64,000 nucleotides of DNA, from assembly GCF_030867145.1 (NCBI RefSeq), contig NC_134421.1, positions 30,635,979 to 30,699,978 on the forward strand, written 5' to 3'. Made by a program: the position numbers and the translations under genes. The notes beneath the pieces are model-generated. The model saw only the letters and a list, made by a program, of their open reading frames with translations. It was not told the DNA's origin and searched no databases. The first letter of the stretch is position 1; each line of letters opens with the position of its first letter. Positions 39,789 through 49,862 of the stretch are shown piece after piece. The DNA comes from Opisthocomus hoazin (lineage: Eukaryota > Chordata > Aves > Opisthocomiformes > Opisthocomidae).

Positions 39789-40200
39789 TGTTATAGTTTG
39801 GCTGTGGCCGGCAACAAAAGGGCCACGCGGCCGCTCTGTCACCCCTCCCCCCACTGGGGTGGGAAGGAGAATGGAATGAAACAGGCAGAAACTGTTGGGT
39901 AGGGATAAGGGCAGTTTAACAGACAGCAAACAAAGGGAACATTAACAACAACAACGATACTGATAAGGAGAACACACAAACAGCAGAACGAAGGGAGCAA
40001 CTCTCACTGCCCGCCACCGCCTCGCGCTCCTGAGCCACAACTCCTTTCCCGCCGCCCAGCTCCCCCAACCCGAACCCAGCATGGCGGCACATGGTATGGA
40101 ATACCCTGCTCTGTTTGGCCAGGTTGGGTCAGCCCGCCCAGCTGTGTCCCCTCCTGGCTTCTCATGAAAAATTAATCCTGTCCTGGCTGAACCCAGGACA
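39789..40200 (-). mobile_element. Solo LTR of an avian ERVL-type endogenous retrovirus
   Basis: The minus-strand sequence starts TGTCCTGGGTTCAGC, contains the conserved ttccataccatgtgc and gaggggacacagctg blocks near its 5' half and gttaaactgcccttatcc plus a G-rich gtggggggagggg tract near its 3' end, and closes with AAACTATAACA. This is the TG...CA outline of the common avian class III (ERVL) LTRs. It is about 412 bp with no gag, pol or env beside it, so it is a solo LTR left by recombination. A flanking target-site duplication is not clear (ttcct on the left, ttccc on the right), perhaps through mutation. Confidence 0.82.
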
Positions 40201-43200
40201 TTCCCTCTCCCTGGATCTGACTTTCCCAGCCTGAGAAAGGCGAGGCATCGCTGCACCTTAGCACATCGCGCTGCCAGGGGGAGGGCCACCAAAGACACAT
40301 TTTGCAGTAATGGTTTCCAGCAGGCATTGGCACGTTGCTGGGTTTACTGCTGACCACCCTCGAGCTGTTTCTGCGGAGCCCGAAATGCTTTTCCTTTGAT
40401 GTAAGGATGCAGGAAGCACCACAACGGGATCGTGATGCAACCTGGAAACCATCCATCCTCTTCTTTCTCACACCAGCTAGCAGGGAGCCCTGGCCCAAGG
40501 CTGCCGGTGGCTCTGGCGAAGGCTGCTCACAGGTGATGTAAAGCAGCCCGGAGCGGTGCTCCTTGGCAGGCAGGCAGGGAACAGCACAATCACTAGCCTG
40601 CCCTGGCACGACTCGCCTTTCAGCTTCCTCTTCTTATCAGGACAAGAAGCTACACGCAGTGGTGCTGGGGTGGTGGAGAAGGGTTCGGGGTCCCAGCCAT
40701 TAGTGGGAAAGGGGATGATGGGGGGAAAAAAATATCCCACAGGCTCTTTTTTCAGCCCAACCACTGCTTTTTCACATCGTGGATTTAGCGAGGCTGCCAT
40801 CTGCTATCTGGGTAACGTCTTCCCAACAACTCCCTTAGCAGCCTGATGGAGCTGGGAAGCTTTCCCAAAACAGCAGCGTCAGACCATTTCACCTTGCTCT
40901 CTGTGCCTGCTATCTAATATTAAACACACTTCCCTGCCCTCCTCAAAACTCAGTAATGGTATTATTGGAACAAGCTGTGCGGGTCCTTAAATTTTGTCCC
41001 TGCGTGAATGAAATCCTTCCAGTCAGTGACAGAGCTTATACATCACTGAGATTACCAAAGCTCTTGCCTTCAGGTTGTTCCACGGCACAGCACGAGGGAT
41101 AATCTGGCCTTGCGAGTGTACGGTGGATAAACTGAGATTTATTAAAGAAATCAATACTTTTAACCTAAATTATGCCTCCTGCCAGGGAGATGACATCATT
41201 ACTAGTCCAGGTATTAGTATTCTGCTGAGCTGGCATCTGAAATTGAGCTCATGTTTTGCTAGGCTTTTCAGAAATCTCCATTCAAAACCTCAGGACTTGA
41301 ATATAATAACTTCAGTGTTTTGCCAGGTTTTTACAGTGCCATCACCTGATAACATCAGCACCAGCAGTCTACGTCATGCTTTACCTTGCTAAATGTGCTT
41401 AGGACTAGATGCAAACCATGTGTTTCTTTCATCATTACAGGGTTTAGATAACCCTCACATCAGGCTGAAGCGTTCTGTGCAAGACCCTGGGAAGGAAGCG
41501 GAGCTCTCTGCAGGAGTCCAGAACTATCTTCCTGGGGGACCAGGAACACACGGGGTCCATAAAGCTTTGCTGAGCTGGAAAGGGGTCTGAGAGCCTCTGA
41601 GTCAAAACTCACTGCTCAGTCTCCTTAAAATCCCACTAGCACCCATAGTCCCAACAGTGGGCAGCTCCACAGTTGCCTTCATCTCTTATCAGAGCCCGAA
41701 AAGCAAAGCCCACAGCAAAGCGGGACCCTGGAAGACAGGTATGGCTCTGCCCCTTGGCACCGCTGAGGCGTGTGTGGAGCACACCAGGCGCGAGAGAGCT
41801 TGCCTGGCTCCATCCCTCAAATCATTCGTTATTTGCCGCATTGGCCTTGGCCACATGAAGACCAGGTTCAAATCCTCAGGCTGCAGCAGACGTTTGAGCT
41901 GCAGCCTCCCACGCAGTGGAAGATGGCCCTGGCGGTCAGGAGGCCGTTGGATGTGGCAGATGCGTCCCTCAGCCTCTTGCCGTAGCGCTGATATATGGCG
42001 AGAAATAACCTGGATTCACAGCAAGGGGAGGGGACCGATTGCTTGCCAGCATCACAGTAGTGTGTGGTCAACGCCCAGCACCCTGCCTCCTCTGCACCTC
42101 TCTCCCCAACCAGCGAGGGTGGGAAACGGGCTCTGCCGCTGGTCCCAGGCAGGACCTTCCCAGCCCTAACCTCTGGAGAAGAGGAACTACGTCAGCAGCG
42201 AGGAGTGATGGATCAGCATCCTAAACAGCGAGCAGTGCCCACCTCCCCCACCTGCCCAGACCCCGAGCACTGGGTTGCGGCCGTCCCTAGGGATGAAGGA
42301 TGGAAGGTGGCAAAGATTGGTGCTCTCCTGGTACATCTGCACACCCATGGCTGCCCGGCTCAGAAGTAATCTGGGTGATTTACTGACCTCTTGTCACTAC
42401 GAATCACACAGGGCTATGCGGTAGAGGTAATCTAAGCAGTGATGCATCCGGGTGATGCTCAGTCTCCCTCTGCAATCCTTTTTGTAAATAGTATTAGATG
42501 CTTGAGTGCCTATGGTGGGACCAAGAATTCCTCCATGTGGGAAACATCTGGGATGCTGCAGAAGCCTAATACCTTCAAGGACCTGTCCTGAAGCACACAC
42601 ATCTCCCTTGGCCATGACTTAGAAGCAAGCAATTTCTTTAAATTTCTTCATCTTTTAGTTTTAAAATCTTGATAGCGGAGAACTCTTCAGTATCAGTCCC
42701 TATATATTAGGAAACAAATATCATGAGGTACGGTATTAAAAAATGAATGCTCTACAAAAAGGAAGATGTGGATAGATTTTGAATAGGGTCACAAATCTGG
42801 CTATTGATTTGTATGTTGAGAAGCATCACTGATATAAAGATGTAGGTCCACAAAGATAAAACTATTCAGAGGTTTAATAAAATTATGCTAGCTTTGATGA
42901 TGTTGTTTATTACACATACAAATAGATATTTCTTACAATCACTAGGCAAATGAGGATTTCGTAATTAATTTTTCCTAAAATTAAAATTTCTTAGAAGTAA
43001 AATAATTCATAAATACGACCAATGATAAAGAAATCAATGAGCTTGGAAAACACAGCTTTCCATACTAGAGGCAAATCTGGGTAACTCTTGGCACGAATTA
43101 ATTTTTCATTAGCTGATATTGCATACAGCTCACTTGAAAATCCCGTTTACTAGGGGCAAGTTTGGGGGCTGGCCAGTGAGAAATTAACCAAGGTACCACA

Positions 43201-44254
43201 GAAACCACTGTGAGGTGGCTGACCTCAAAGGTTGGTAAATGATAAACTTTAAAGCAACCTTTTGTAACAGGAAAATTAGCTAAATTATAATCTGTCAAGA
43301 ACATAGTTAAGGGAGCTCTACCAGTAGTATTGGTATTTGGATAAAACTATTCTGACAAAAACGATGTCAGAATATGACTAAACCCCCTGCAAAGTAAAAT
43401 CTGGACTATCTCAAATAAACTTTCATAAAAAAATAGCAAGGTTTACCAGCAGAGCAAGCAGATTGACTCCACCGTAAGCAGCTATGTGGGACCATGCTTA
43501 CAAGATCAAAGAAGGATAAAATAATCCCAGGTGAGTGGAAGGCCTGAGGACACTGCTGTGTGACAAGTCTTTTGAGAAGCAACTAGGTCAGACAAGCCGA
43601 TGATTTATCCAGCTCCCCAAAAAACGGAAAACAACTTTTACAGAAAGTTACAGCACAGCTGAAACTTTGAGAATTTAGTTTTGCGGTGATAAACATGCTC
43701 TGGGTCAGTTTTATGAGTGAAGGCAGAGCTGGTTTCGTGTGCAGCCTGTGGGCCTTCCCACCGCCAAGGGAGCAGAAGCAAAGAGCGGCACCCTCCCCGC
43801 TCACAGGGCTGCCGAATCGGCAGGGGCAGCGAACGGCAGCTGTTGACACACTTCAACGCTGTTTCCCAGAAATAAACCGTCCCAGTTCTAAGTTGTTGAG
43901 CTCAAAATGGCAGAAGCCAGACAAAAAGCTGTCAGGCTGCGGGATCCTCGCTGCCCTCAGGGACCTGGCGTGGTGGCTAGGTGGGAGCTCCTCCCCAGGC
44001 CAGCGAGAAGAGGCAATGCCGGAGATATTGGGCAAGCGAGTCGGAAAGAGGAATTTATGTCAGGGAGGTGGGGAAGGACGGTGTTGGGTCCGGAGGACGG
44101 CAAGGAGGGTGAAGGGGGCAGTGGGGCTGCTCAGGCACCTGGAGGGACAGGCAGGGTAACAGGGTGAAGGAGTGCAGGACAGCAAGTAGGAATGCGGCAG
44201 GGTCGCATGCAGGCTTTATCTTTAAACAGTTCTGAACTATGCCCTCAGGAAAGA

Positions 44255-44278
44255 CACAGACAGAGACAGAGACAGAGA
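44255..44278 (+). repeat. (CAGAGA)n short tandem repeat
   Basis: About four imperfect hexamer units. It is a purine-rich microsatellite in intergenic DNA. Confidence 0.8.
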
Positions 44279-45063
44279 AGAAGAGATCTGCTGAGGAGAT
44301 AGAACATGTATATGTGTATCTATATATAAAAGAAGTGTGTGTTTATAGGTAATAAATATACATATGCATACTTATAGGTATATTTATAAAATGTATTCAT
44401 AGAAATAGTCATTATCACAGAAATAAAGTATGCAGTGAAAGTTTTCGTTCTTTCTTTTGATTTCCTTCATTACAAGGTTCATTCCCAAGCGTCGCAGTAA
44501 TGTCTTCCTTTATATTGTTTCTACAGCAACGGACTTATCGATGTATTTATGTCTGTCTGTCATAGTTACTCTACTTCTGACAGATTGACTAAGTATTAGG
44601 CACGAGAAGTATAATTCCTGGACGTCAGACTGTCTCCTAGCTCACTTAGCAGTGCCTTGCCGCTGAAGAGAGTTTTATTTCGCCTCAGCGTGGCCCCTCA
44701 GTCACAGAGAGAATTTCCTTTCTTTGAGTTCGGTCAGACCTCACCAGATCTGCAACGCTACGCTCTTCCCTTGGGGATCTCTGCTGTTCATTTTTTATAT
44801 TCTGTAGGAAATGTTATCAAAAGGGAAAATCTAATCACTTTGGAGGCTACCTGAGGAGATGTGGTAAATAACGTAGCATCGTCACGCGTAATTCCAGCAG
44901 GGCTGGGAGCGGGACAGGTTGGACAAGCGAGCACAGGCATTTCACACAATAAATGGAGCCCGCCTGCTCTGACTCATACATCTCTTATTTGTCTGACTTG
45001 GAGAGATCTTCCCTCTGCATGTAACCTCCAGCTTCTGAAACAACACTTGCTAGTACTTCTGCT

Positions 45064-45100
45064 TCTCATTGTGCTCCCTTACCTCTCATTGTGCTCCCTT
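45064..45100 (+). repeat. Tandem duplication of a 17-mer
   Basis: The unit tctcattgtgctccctt occurs twice, 20 bases apart, in a pyrimidine-rich stretch just upstream of the CpG island. Confidence 0.9.
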
Positions 45101-45739
45101 CCCTCAAAACCTTGACTAAAATTTTTGCTGTGATGCTTGAGGCTGGACTCTCGGTCTTGCTGACAGCGCCCACCACCTTGACCCACAGGAACCAATACTG
45201 GCCTCACCCACAGAGCGGGGCTCTGAGATGAGCATAAATGGCGGACAACCTGTCATTCACAATTCACTGCAATTAAACAAAGGAAATCACAAATGGGAAG
45301 GAAAAAACCCGCTCTGGAAGCACACTTTCAAGGGAGAGGACAGCTAACCCTGCTCCCCCACAGGCTTGACGTGGAGGTCATTTTCAGCCTCGCGGCACGG
45401 GCGACCTGGCCCCACACACCGGCCACCGGGCAGCGCGGGTTGCCCCATCACCCTGCTGCCCGTGCTGCCGGTCCTGCGGCACCCATTTCACGCTCGGCCT
45501 GCCGGAAGCCGCTTCGCCGTGTGGAGCTGGCGCTGGAGGTTTTGAGAGGGGCTGCCTGCGCCCAGCTTGCCGGCCTTTGGTCCTGGTGCTCCTGGAGACG
45601 GAGCTGGGATGGAGAACCCAAGCCATTCCCTGCCAGGACCAGAGAACCCAAGCTGTCTGTGCCGGAACGGAGCAACCCGGCACTCACAGGGGTGAGGAGA
45701 AGCTGATTTGTATTTGATTAATGAAGAGGAGGAGATGAA

Positions 45740-46760
45740 GCTGCGTCCCCCTCTAGGCACGGGGAGCTCTGCCCACGACCCCGCACCGGGTTGGCCGGGG
45801 CGTGAGGGCCCGGCGGACCCGGGGGAGCAGAGCTGTCTTCTGCAGCGGGGCCTGATTGCCGGGAAGGCTATTAAAGCCCTTCCTAATCAGCCCGCGCTGG
45901 AGCGGGGGACCCTCCGCCCCGCCCCGAGGGTCGCACCCTGCGCTCCCCGCACTTGGAGGCCCCGGCGGCCCCCGCGGGCGGGGGCGCTCGGGCAGGGCAC
46001 AACGCGGGGCCGCGGTCGGGCTCCGGCGGGGATGGGGCCGGGCCCCAGGCGCGGCCGGGGGGGCCGGGGCTGCGCGGCGGGAGCGGGGCCGGCGGGGCCG
46101 GGCCGGGCCATGGCTCCGCCCCGGCTCCTTAAGGCGCTGCGGGGCCGCGCCGGGCTGAGACGCAGCGAGGCGAGACCTGGGGTGAGTGCCGGGCGGGGAC
46201 GGGCCTCCGGGGAGCCCCCTCGCCCCGTGGGGCTCGTCCCACCCGTGAGGGCGGTGGCAAAGGGCGGGGGGTCCCGGGGGAAGCGCACGGAGCGGCGGCT
46301 GCCCGGAGCACGGCGTCCCCGGCAGCCTCCCGAGCAGGGCGTCCGGAACCCCTCGCGTCCTGCCGGGCTGGGCTCAGCCGGCGGGTGGGCTGGGAAGGGC
46401 GTCGCGGGGAGCTGAGCAGGAGGCAGAGGTCTCCTCGGGCAGGCGGCGGCTGCCGATGAACCTGCAGCCGCAAGCCAGAAGCGCTGGTGCCGTGGAGGGC
46501 TCGTCTCGGTGTTCGATCCCCGCTGGCGGCCTCCCCGAAGAGCCCCGCGGGCGCGGGGAGGGCTCCGCTCCGGGCCGGGAGCCGGGGCCTGGCGGGGCTC
46601 CCGCAGCAGATCCGGGCGGCGAGGGGCCGCGGGCGGTGCTCGGCGGGCGGGAGTGCGGTGCCGGGCTTGGGGCTGCTCCCGGGTACCGGCCGCGTCCCCC
46701 GGGGTGCCCTCTGGGCAGTCCCCGCCGTTGGGTAACGGGGGAAATATCGCCGCCCTTCCC
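45740..46760. promoter_or_regulatory. CSRP2: CpG island, probable CSRP2 promoter
   Basis: This is the strongest GC- and CpG-rich block in the window. It rises abruptly from the AT-rich upstream DNA and contains GC-box-like motifs such as ccgccccgcccc (about 45915-45926) and gggcggggac near 46191. It lies about 3-4 kb upstream of the first coding exon of CSRP2, where the untranslated first exon is expected. No convincing TATA box is present; ccttaagg at about 46127-46134 is the closest AT-rich element. The long open frames here on both strands are explained by the scarcity of A/T-rich stop codons in CpG islands, so I do not call them genes. Confidence 0.7.
46130..46181 (+). other. CSRP2: Probable CSRP2 untranslated exon 1 (5' limit uncertain)
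   Basis: A consensus donor (ctgggGTGAGT) at 46182 lies within the CpG island in the right strand and position to splice to the acceptor at 49742-49743, giving an intron of about 3.56 kb. Having a non-coding first exon is the known architecture of CRP-family genes. The transcription start is not determinable from sequence alone; the left boundary given is only a placeholder near the ccttaagg element. Confidence 0.45.
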
Positions 46761-49743
46761 ACGCCAGCCGTGCGGGGAGCGGTGTGCGGATGGAATGGAA
46801 ACAACTTCTGCGGAGGAGACCAAGGCCACCTCGAAGTACTGAGTTCGGTTCCCTTTTTGCTTCTCGTTTCATGAGTTCCCAGAGCCCTTATCAGAAGATT
46901 TGAGTCAGCTAATGGTTGCCAGACCGTCTAATGCTTCGTCCCCTTTGGGGAGAAGGGGTGGAGCTGCACCCCGTGTTGCCCAATATTATGTGCGAAATCT
47001 GTGGCAAAGCTGGAAACTTGAGCCAGGTCCTCAGCTCCAGTGAGCGTGGAAACTAAACAGTTCTTCGCTAACAAAGTGATTAAAATGATTTAGACTCATG
47101 TAAACGCACAGAAGAAGAGGGGCATGGGGATGGGGAGAGGAAAAGACAGGAGCAGTTCTTGTACCAAATACCGTTTATGTTTTGGAAAGCATAGAAAGTG
47201 AAAAGGAATAACTTCTTTTTCTTTCATTTTTTTTTTTTTTCTCCCAGTCCATGCATTCCTTTTCCGAAGCTTTGTGCAGCCTATGTTCCCTTTAACTAAG
47301 GATGCTTTTGCCATGATTGATGTCAGCTGCTGTGCGGTAGCACAGCCAAGCACTTGAATAAAAGAAATGGAATCTTAATTTTTAGACTCTGCAGTTGTGC
47401 CAAGAATGACAAAGGCAGAGTGGGAAATGTCATAAAACTAATTTTATGAGCTCGGTCAGGGTATTAGTGCTAAACCATGGAGCAGCAGCGGTGCTAATCC
47501 CGTGGAAGCATTAAACAAAGGGATATCTCAGTAATTAGTGTCGGTGTGCAAATGGCACTGCTCAGCCGCTCCGAGGAAGTTTCCTAAGCCTTGGCTAAGG
47601 AATGTACCTAAGATGCCTCAATTTAGGTTAATAAACTAATCTTATTTTCCCACATGCCATGAATGGCCGTCTGCTTGTCTTGGACAAGGCTCTTGTAGCA
47701 GCTACTTGGCAGCACGTCTGTCTTGGGAGCCACGCAGCCTTCCCTGCGTCCCTCAAACCGCTGAGCTCCTGGCCGGGCTGCCTGGGCACGAGGCTTGTTT
47801 GAGCAGCACTGGCAAGGTGGGGTCACTTAATTCGGGCTTAGCCGAGGTGACTTGCGAGTCAGCTCTGCCTTGCCCAGGGAGCGTGAGGCAGCAGCCAGGC
47901 GCCCGCTGGACCCCTCGCCCCGCACCGAGGTGTCTCCCCCGTGTCGGTGAGAGCCCTTGGGAGGAGGGGGATCGTGGAGCTAAGTGCTCCTCTCCGGCTC
48001 CCCGGGCCGTGGCAGCGATTCCAGTCCCTCTCTGTTGGCCGTGGGGACAAGTGGGGATGGGTAGTGATCTGTTTCTGGCCCCGGGGGATGAGCGGCAAAG
48101 CTGACTGAAGGCAGCAGGCTGTGGGCGTTGTGTGGGGATGCTGTCGTGTGTCTCTTCTCCCTGTCTGGCTGGTATAGCAGAGCTAAGGGTTACTGAAGGT
48201 GAGCTGTGCCGAGAGAAGTCAGAAGCTCCCGATAAATTCCTTCTTTCCTTCCTTCCCTGGCAGCGGACCCGTGTTGCAGTGCTGCTGTGGGGAGCCTGCT
48301 GGGAAGGGATGGTGCTGCTGGTGAGGCAGGGGGGCACAAGGTGCCCGCGGGGCTGCTGGTGGGCAGACCCCTGGTCCTCACCCAGAAACCCTGTGTGAAA
48401 AAAGGGTTGGTGAGGAGCAGGCGGGCGATGAGGGCTGAGCAGCTCCGCTGGGTCAGACTCACGGAGTCGACGACCCTCTCTGTGGCTGCTGTTGGCCTCC
48501 GTGCTTAAGAGAGGTGGTGGTGGTGGTGGTGGTGAGGGGCAGCAAACCAGGATTAACCAATGGTCGCAAGTCAAGGGCAGGTCAGCCATGACTGGGAGAT
48601 GGGCCTTCAGCAAGGAGTGCTACGTTAGCTCGTGGTGGTGGCGGGAGGAGGAAGGACCCAGAAAAGCCAAAGGTAGTGGTCAGTGCTCTGCTTTGGGGCT
48701 TTAACTCAGGACGGTTACTGGGAGGAGCAGGAGGAGCTCCCAGTCGAGCTGGGTGGGAGCTGCTGGTGGTGATGGCACGAGCGCAGGGGAGCTGGGGAGG
48801 GGGCAGCTCATCTTGGGGCGGGATGGTCGCTGCTTCTGGCTTAGTGCAGGAGGCTGTGCCCAAGGCTGTAGTCTGAGATGATGGGTGATGGTGCCTGTCC
48901 GCCCCACTAGCCTTCTGAGCGTCCATTGCAGGTAATGCATGAGAGGGAGTTTTGCTTTATTTTAAAGCAGCTGTGGCCCCTTGAGCAGTTGCGTTTGGTT
49001 CACGTACCTGTCTGGTAAAGGCGCAGTTCATGTAACGGTGGTGGAGTCCCTGGGAAATAATCCCCCTTAACCTTCTTTGAAGTGTACGTGTGATCTCAAA
49101 GGAGTTCAGAATGTCCCTACAGCCCTAAGAAGTGGCTCTCCGGTGGGGTGAACCTTGGCTTGTGCTGCATCCCAGACGACGGGCCCGGCAGTAAAACAGA
49201 ATGCCGTTGTTGGCACAACTGGTTCGCTTCCATCAGGCGAGAGGCCCGGCGTTAATGAAGCGTAGAAACTGAAATTATATCCGTCTGGGGGGCCATCCGC
49301 TTGGGGTACAGCAAAGCCCTTGTGCATGAGACTGTAATTTGTGCATGTCCAATTTATGTAACTTTCAAAACCCTGGGCAGGGGCGGGAGGACACGTCCCG
49401 TGAAGGCTGTGTCTCTGTCTTGCTGCGCGGCATCAGTGGCCGCTGTTCCCCCTGCCAGCCCGTCTGCTGTTACAAACAGCCGCAGAGAGCCCGCCTAAGC
49501 CTCGAAGTCTGGTCTGGGTCTGAAGGGCTGGGAAGCTGGGCTGAGCGTGACCGCTTCTCACGCGGCGGAAGGCCACGTTTCCAAACAGCTGACGAAAGCG
49601 CGGGCTGGTGCGCCGACAGACAGCCTTGGCAGACCCAGTCTGAAGGAGCCCGTAACCCGGGCTGCCCTCGAGCCGGGGCGGTGGGGGGCCCCGCGGTTAA
49701 CAAAACTCTCCCCTTCTCCCCTCCGGCCTGGCCGGGCACGCAG
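46182..49743 (+). other. CSRP2: Probable CSRP2 intron 1
   Basis: The 5' part is a continuation of the CpG island; the middle (47-47.7 kb) is AT-richer, with a poly-T run near 47228-47241. The 47.8-48.9 kb part is again GC-rich and purine-rich on the plus strand, with a (GGT)7 microsatellite at 48513-48533. No exon-like protein homology is recognisable. First introns of smooth-muscle LIM genes can carry enhancers, but I see no clear CArG box here. Confidence 0.45.
48513..48533 (+). repeat. (GGT)7 microsatellite
   Basis: Perfect GGT run in the probable first intron of CSRP2. Antisense open frames read it as polyproline, which is a repeat artefact. Confidence 0.9.
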
Positions 49744-49862
49744 AGCCGCCATGCCGAACTGGGGAGGAGGCAACAAGTGCGGCGCCTGCTGCCGCACCGT
49801 CTACCACGCCGAGGAGGTGCAGTGCGACGGCCGCAGCTTCCACCGGTGCTGCTTCCTCTGCA
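49744..49862 (+). CDS. CSRP2: CSRP2 first coding exon (exon 2), residues 1-37 plus one base
   Basis: A pyrimidine-rich tract and the AG at 49742-49743 precede a short 5' UTR remnant. The ATG at 49751 sits in a good Kozak context (gccgccATG). The exon encodes the first zinc finger of LIM1 and ends at 49862 before a gtgagt donor, splitting the Met38 codon after its first base. Codon 14 (49790-49792) reads TGC (Cys) beside the C13 zinc ligand. The exon lies in GC-rich, CpG-rich DNA, so several long open frames overlap it by chance. Confidence 0.95.

Larger units (their letters stand above)
40201..45739. other. Intergenic DNA upstream of the CSRP2 promoter
   Basis: Mixed composition with an AT-rich middle (42.6-43.5 kb). 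No exon or transposon is recognised. The proximity to the CpG island makes enhancer content plausible, but no motif cluster stands out to me. Confidence 0.5.

Noticed and set aside
1-45700. E2F7 exons, expected upstream of CSRP2 by synteny
   Set aside because: I could not match any segment to E2F7 protein. The gene most likely lies beyond the left edge.
45887-46804. Open frames of 305, 247 and 235 codons on both strands
   Set aside because: They sit in the CpG island, where stop codons are rare. Sequences are Arg/Pro/Gly/Ala-rich in several frames at once, with no domain or splice support.
47753-48613. 286-codon minus-strand open frame
   Set aside because: It is in GC-rich intronic DNA of CSRP2, reads the (GGT)7 repeat as polyproline, and shows no recognisable family.
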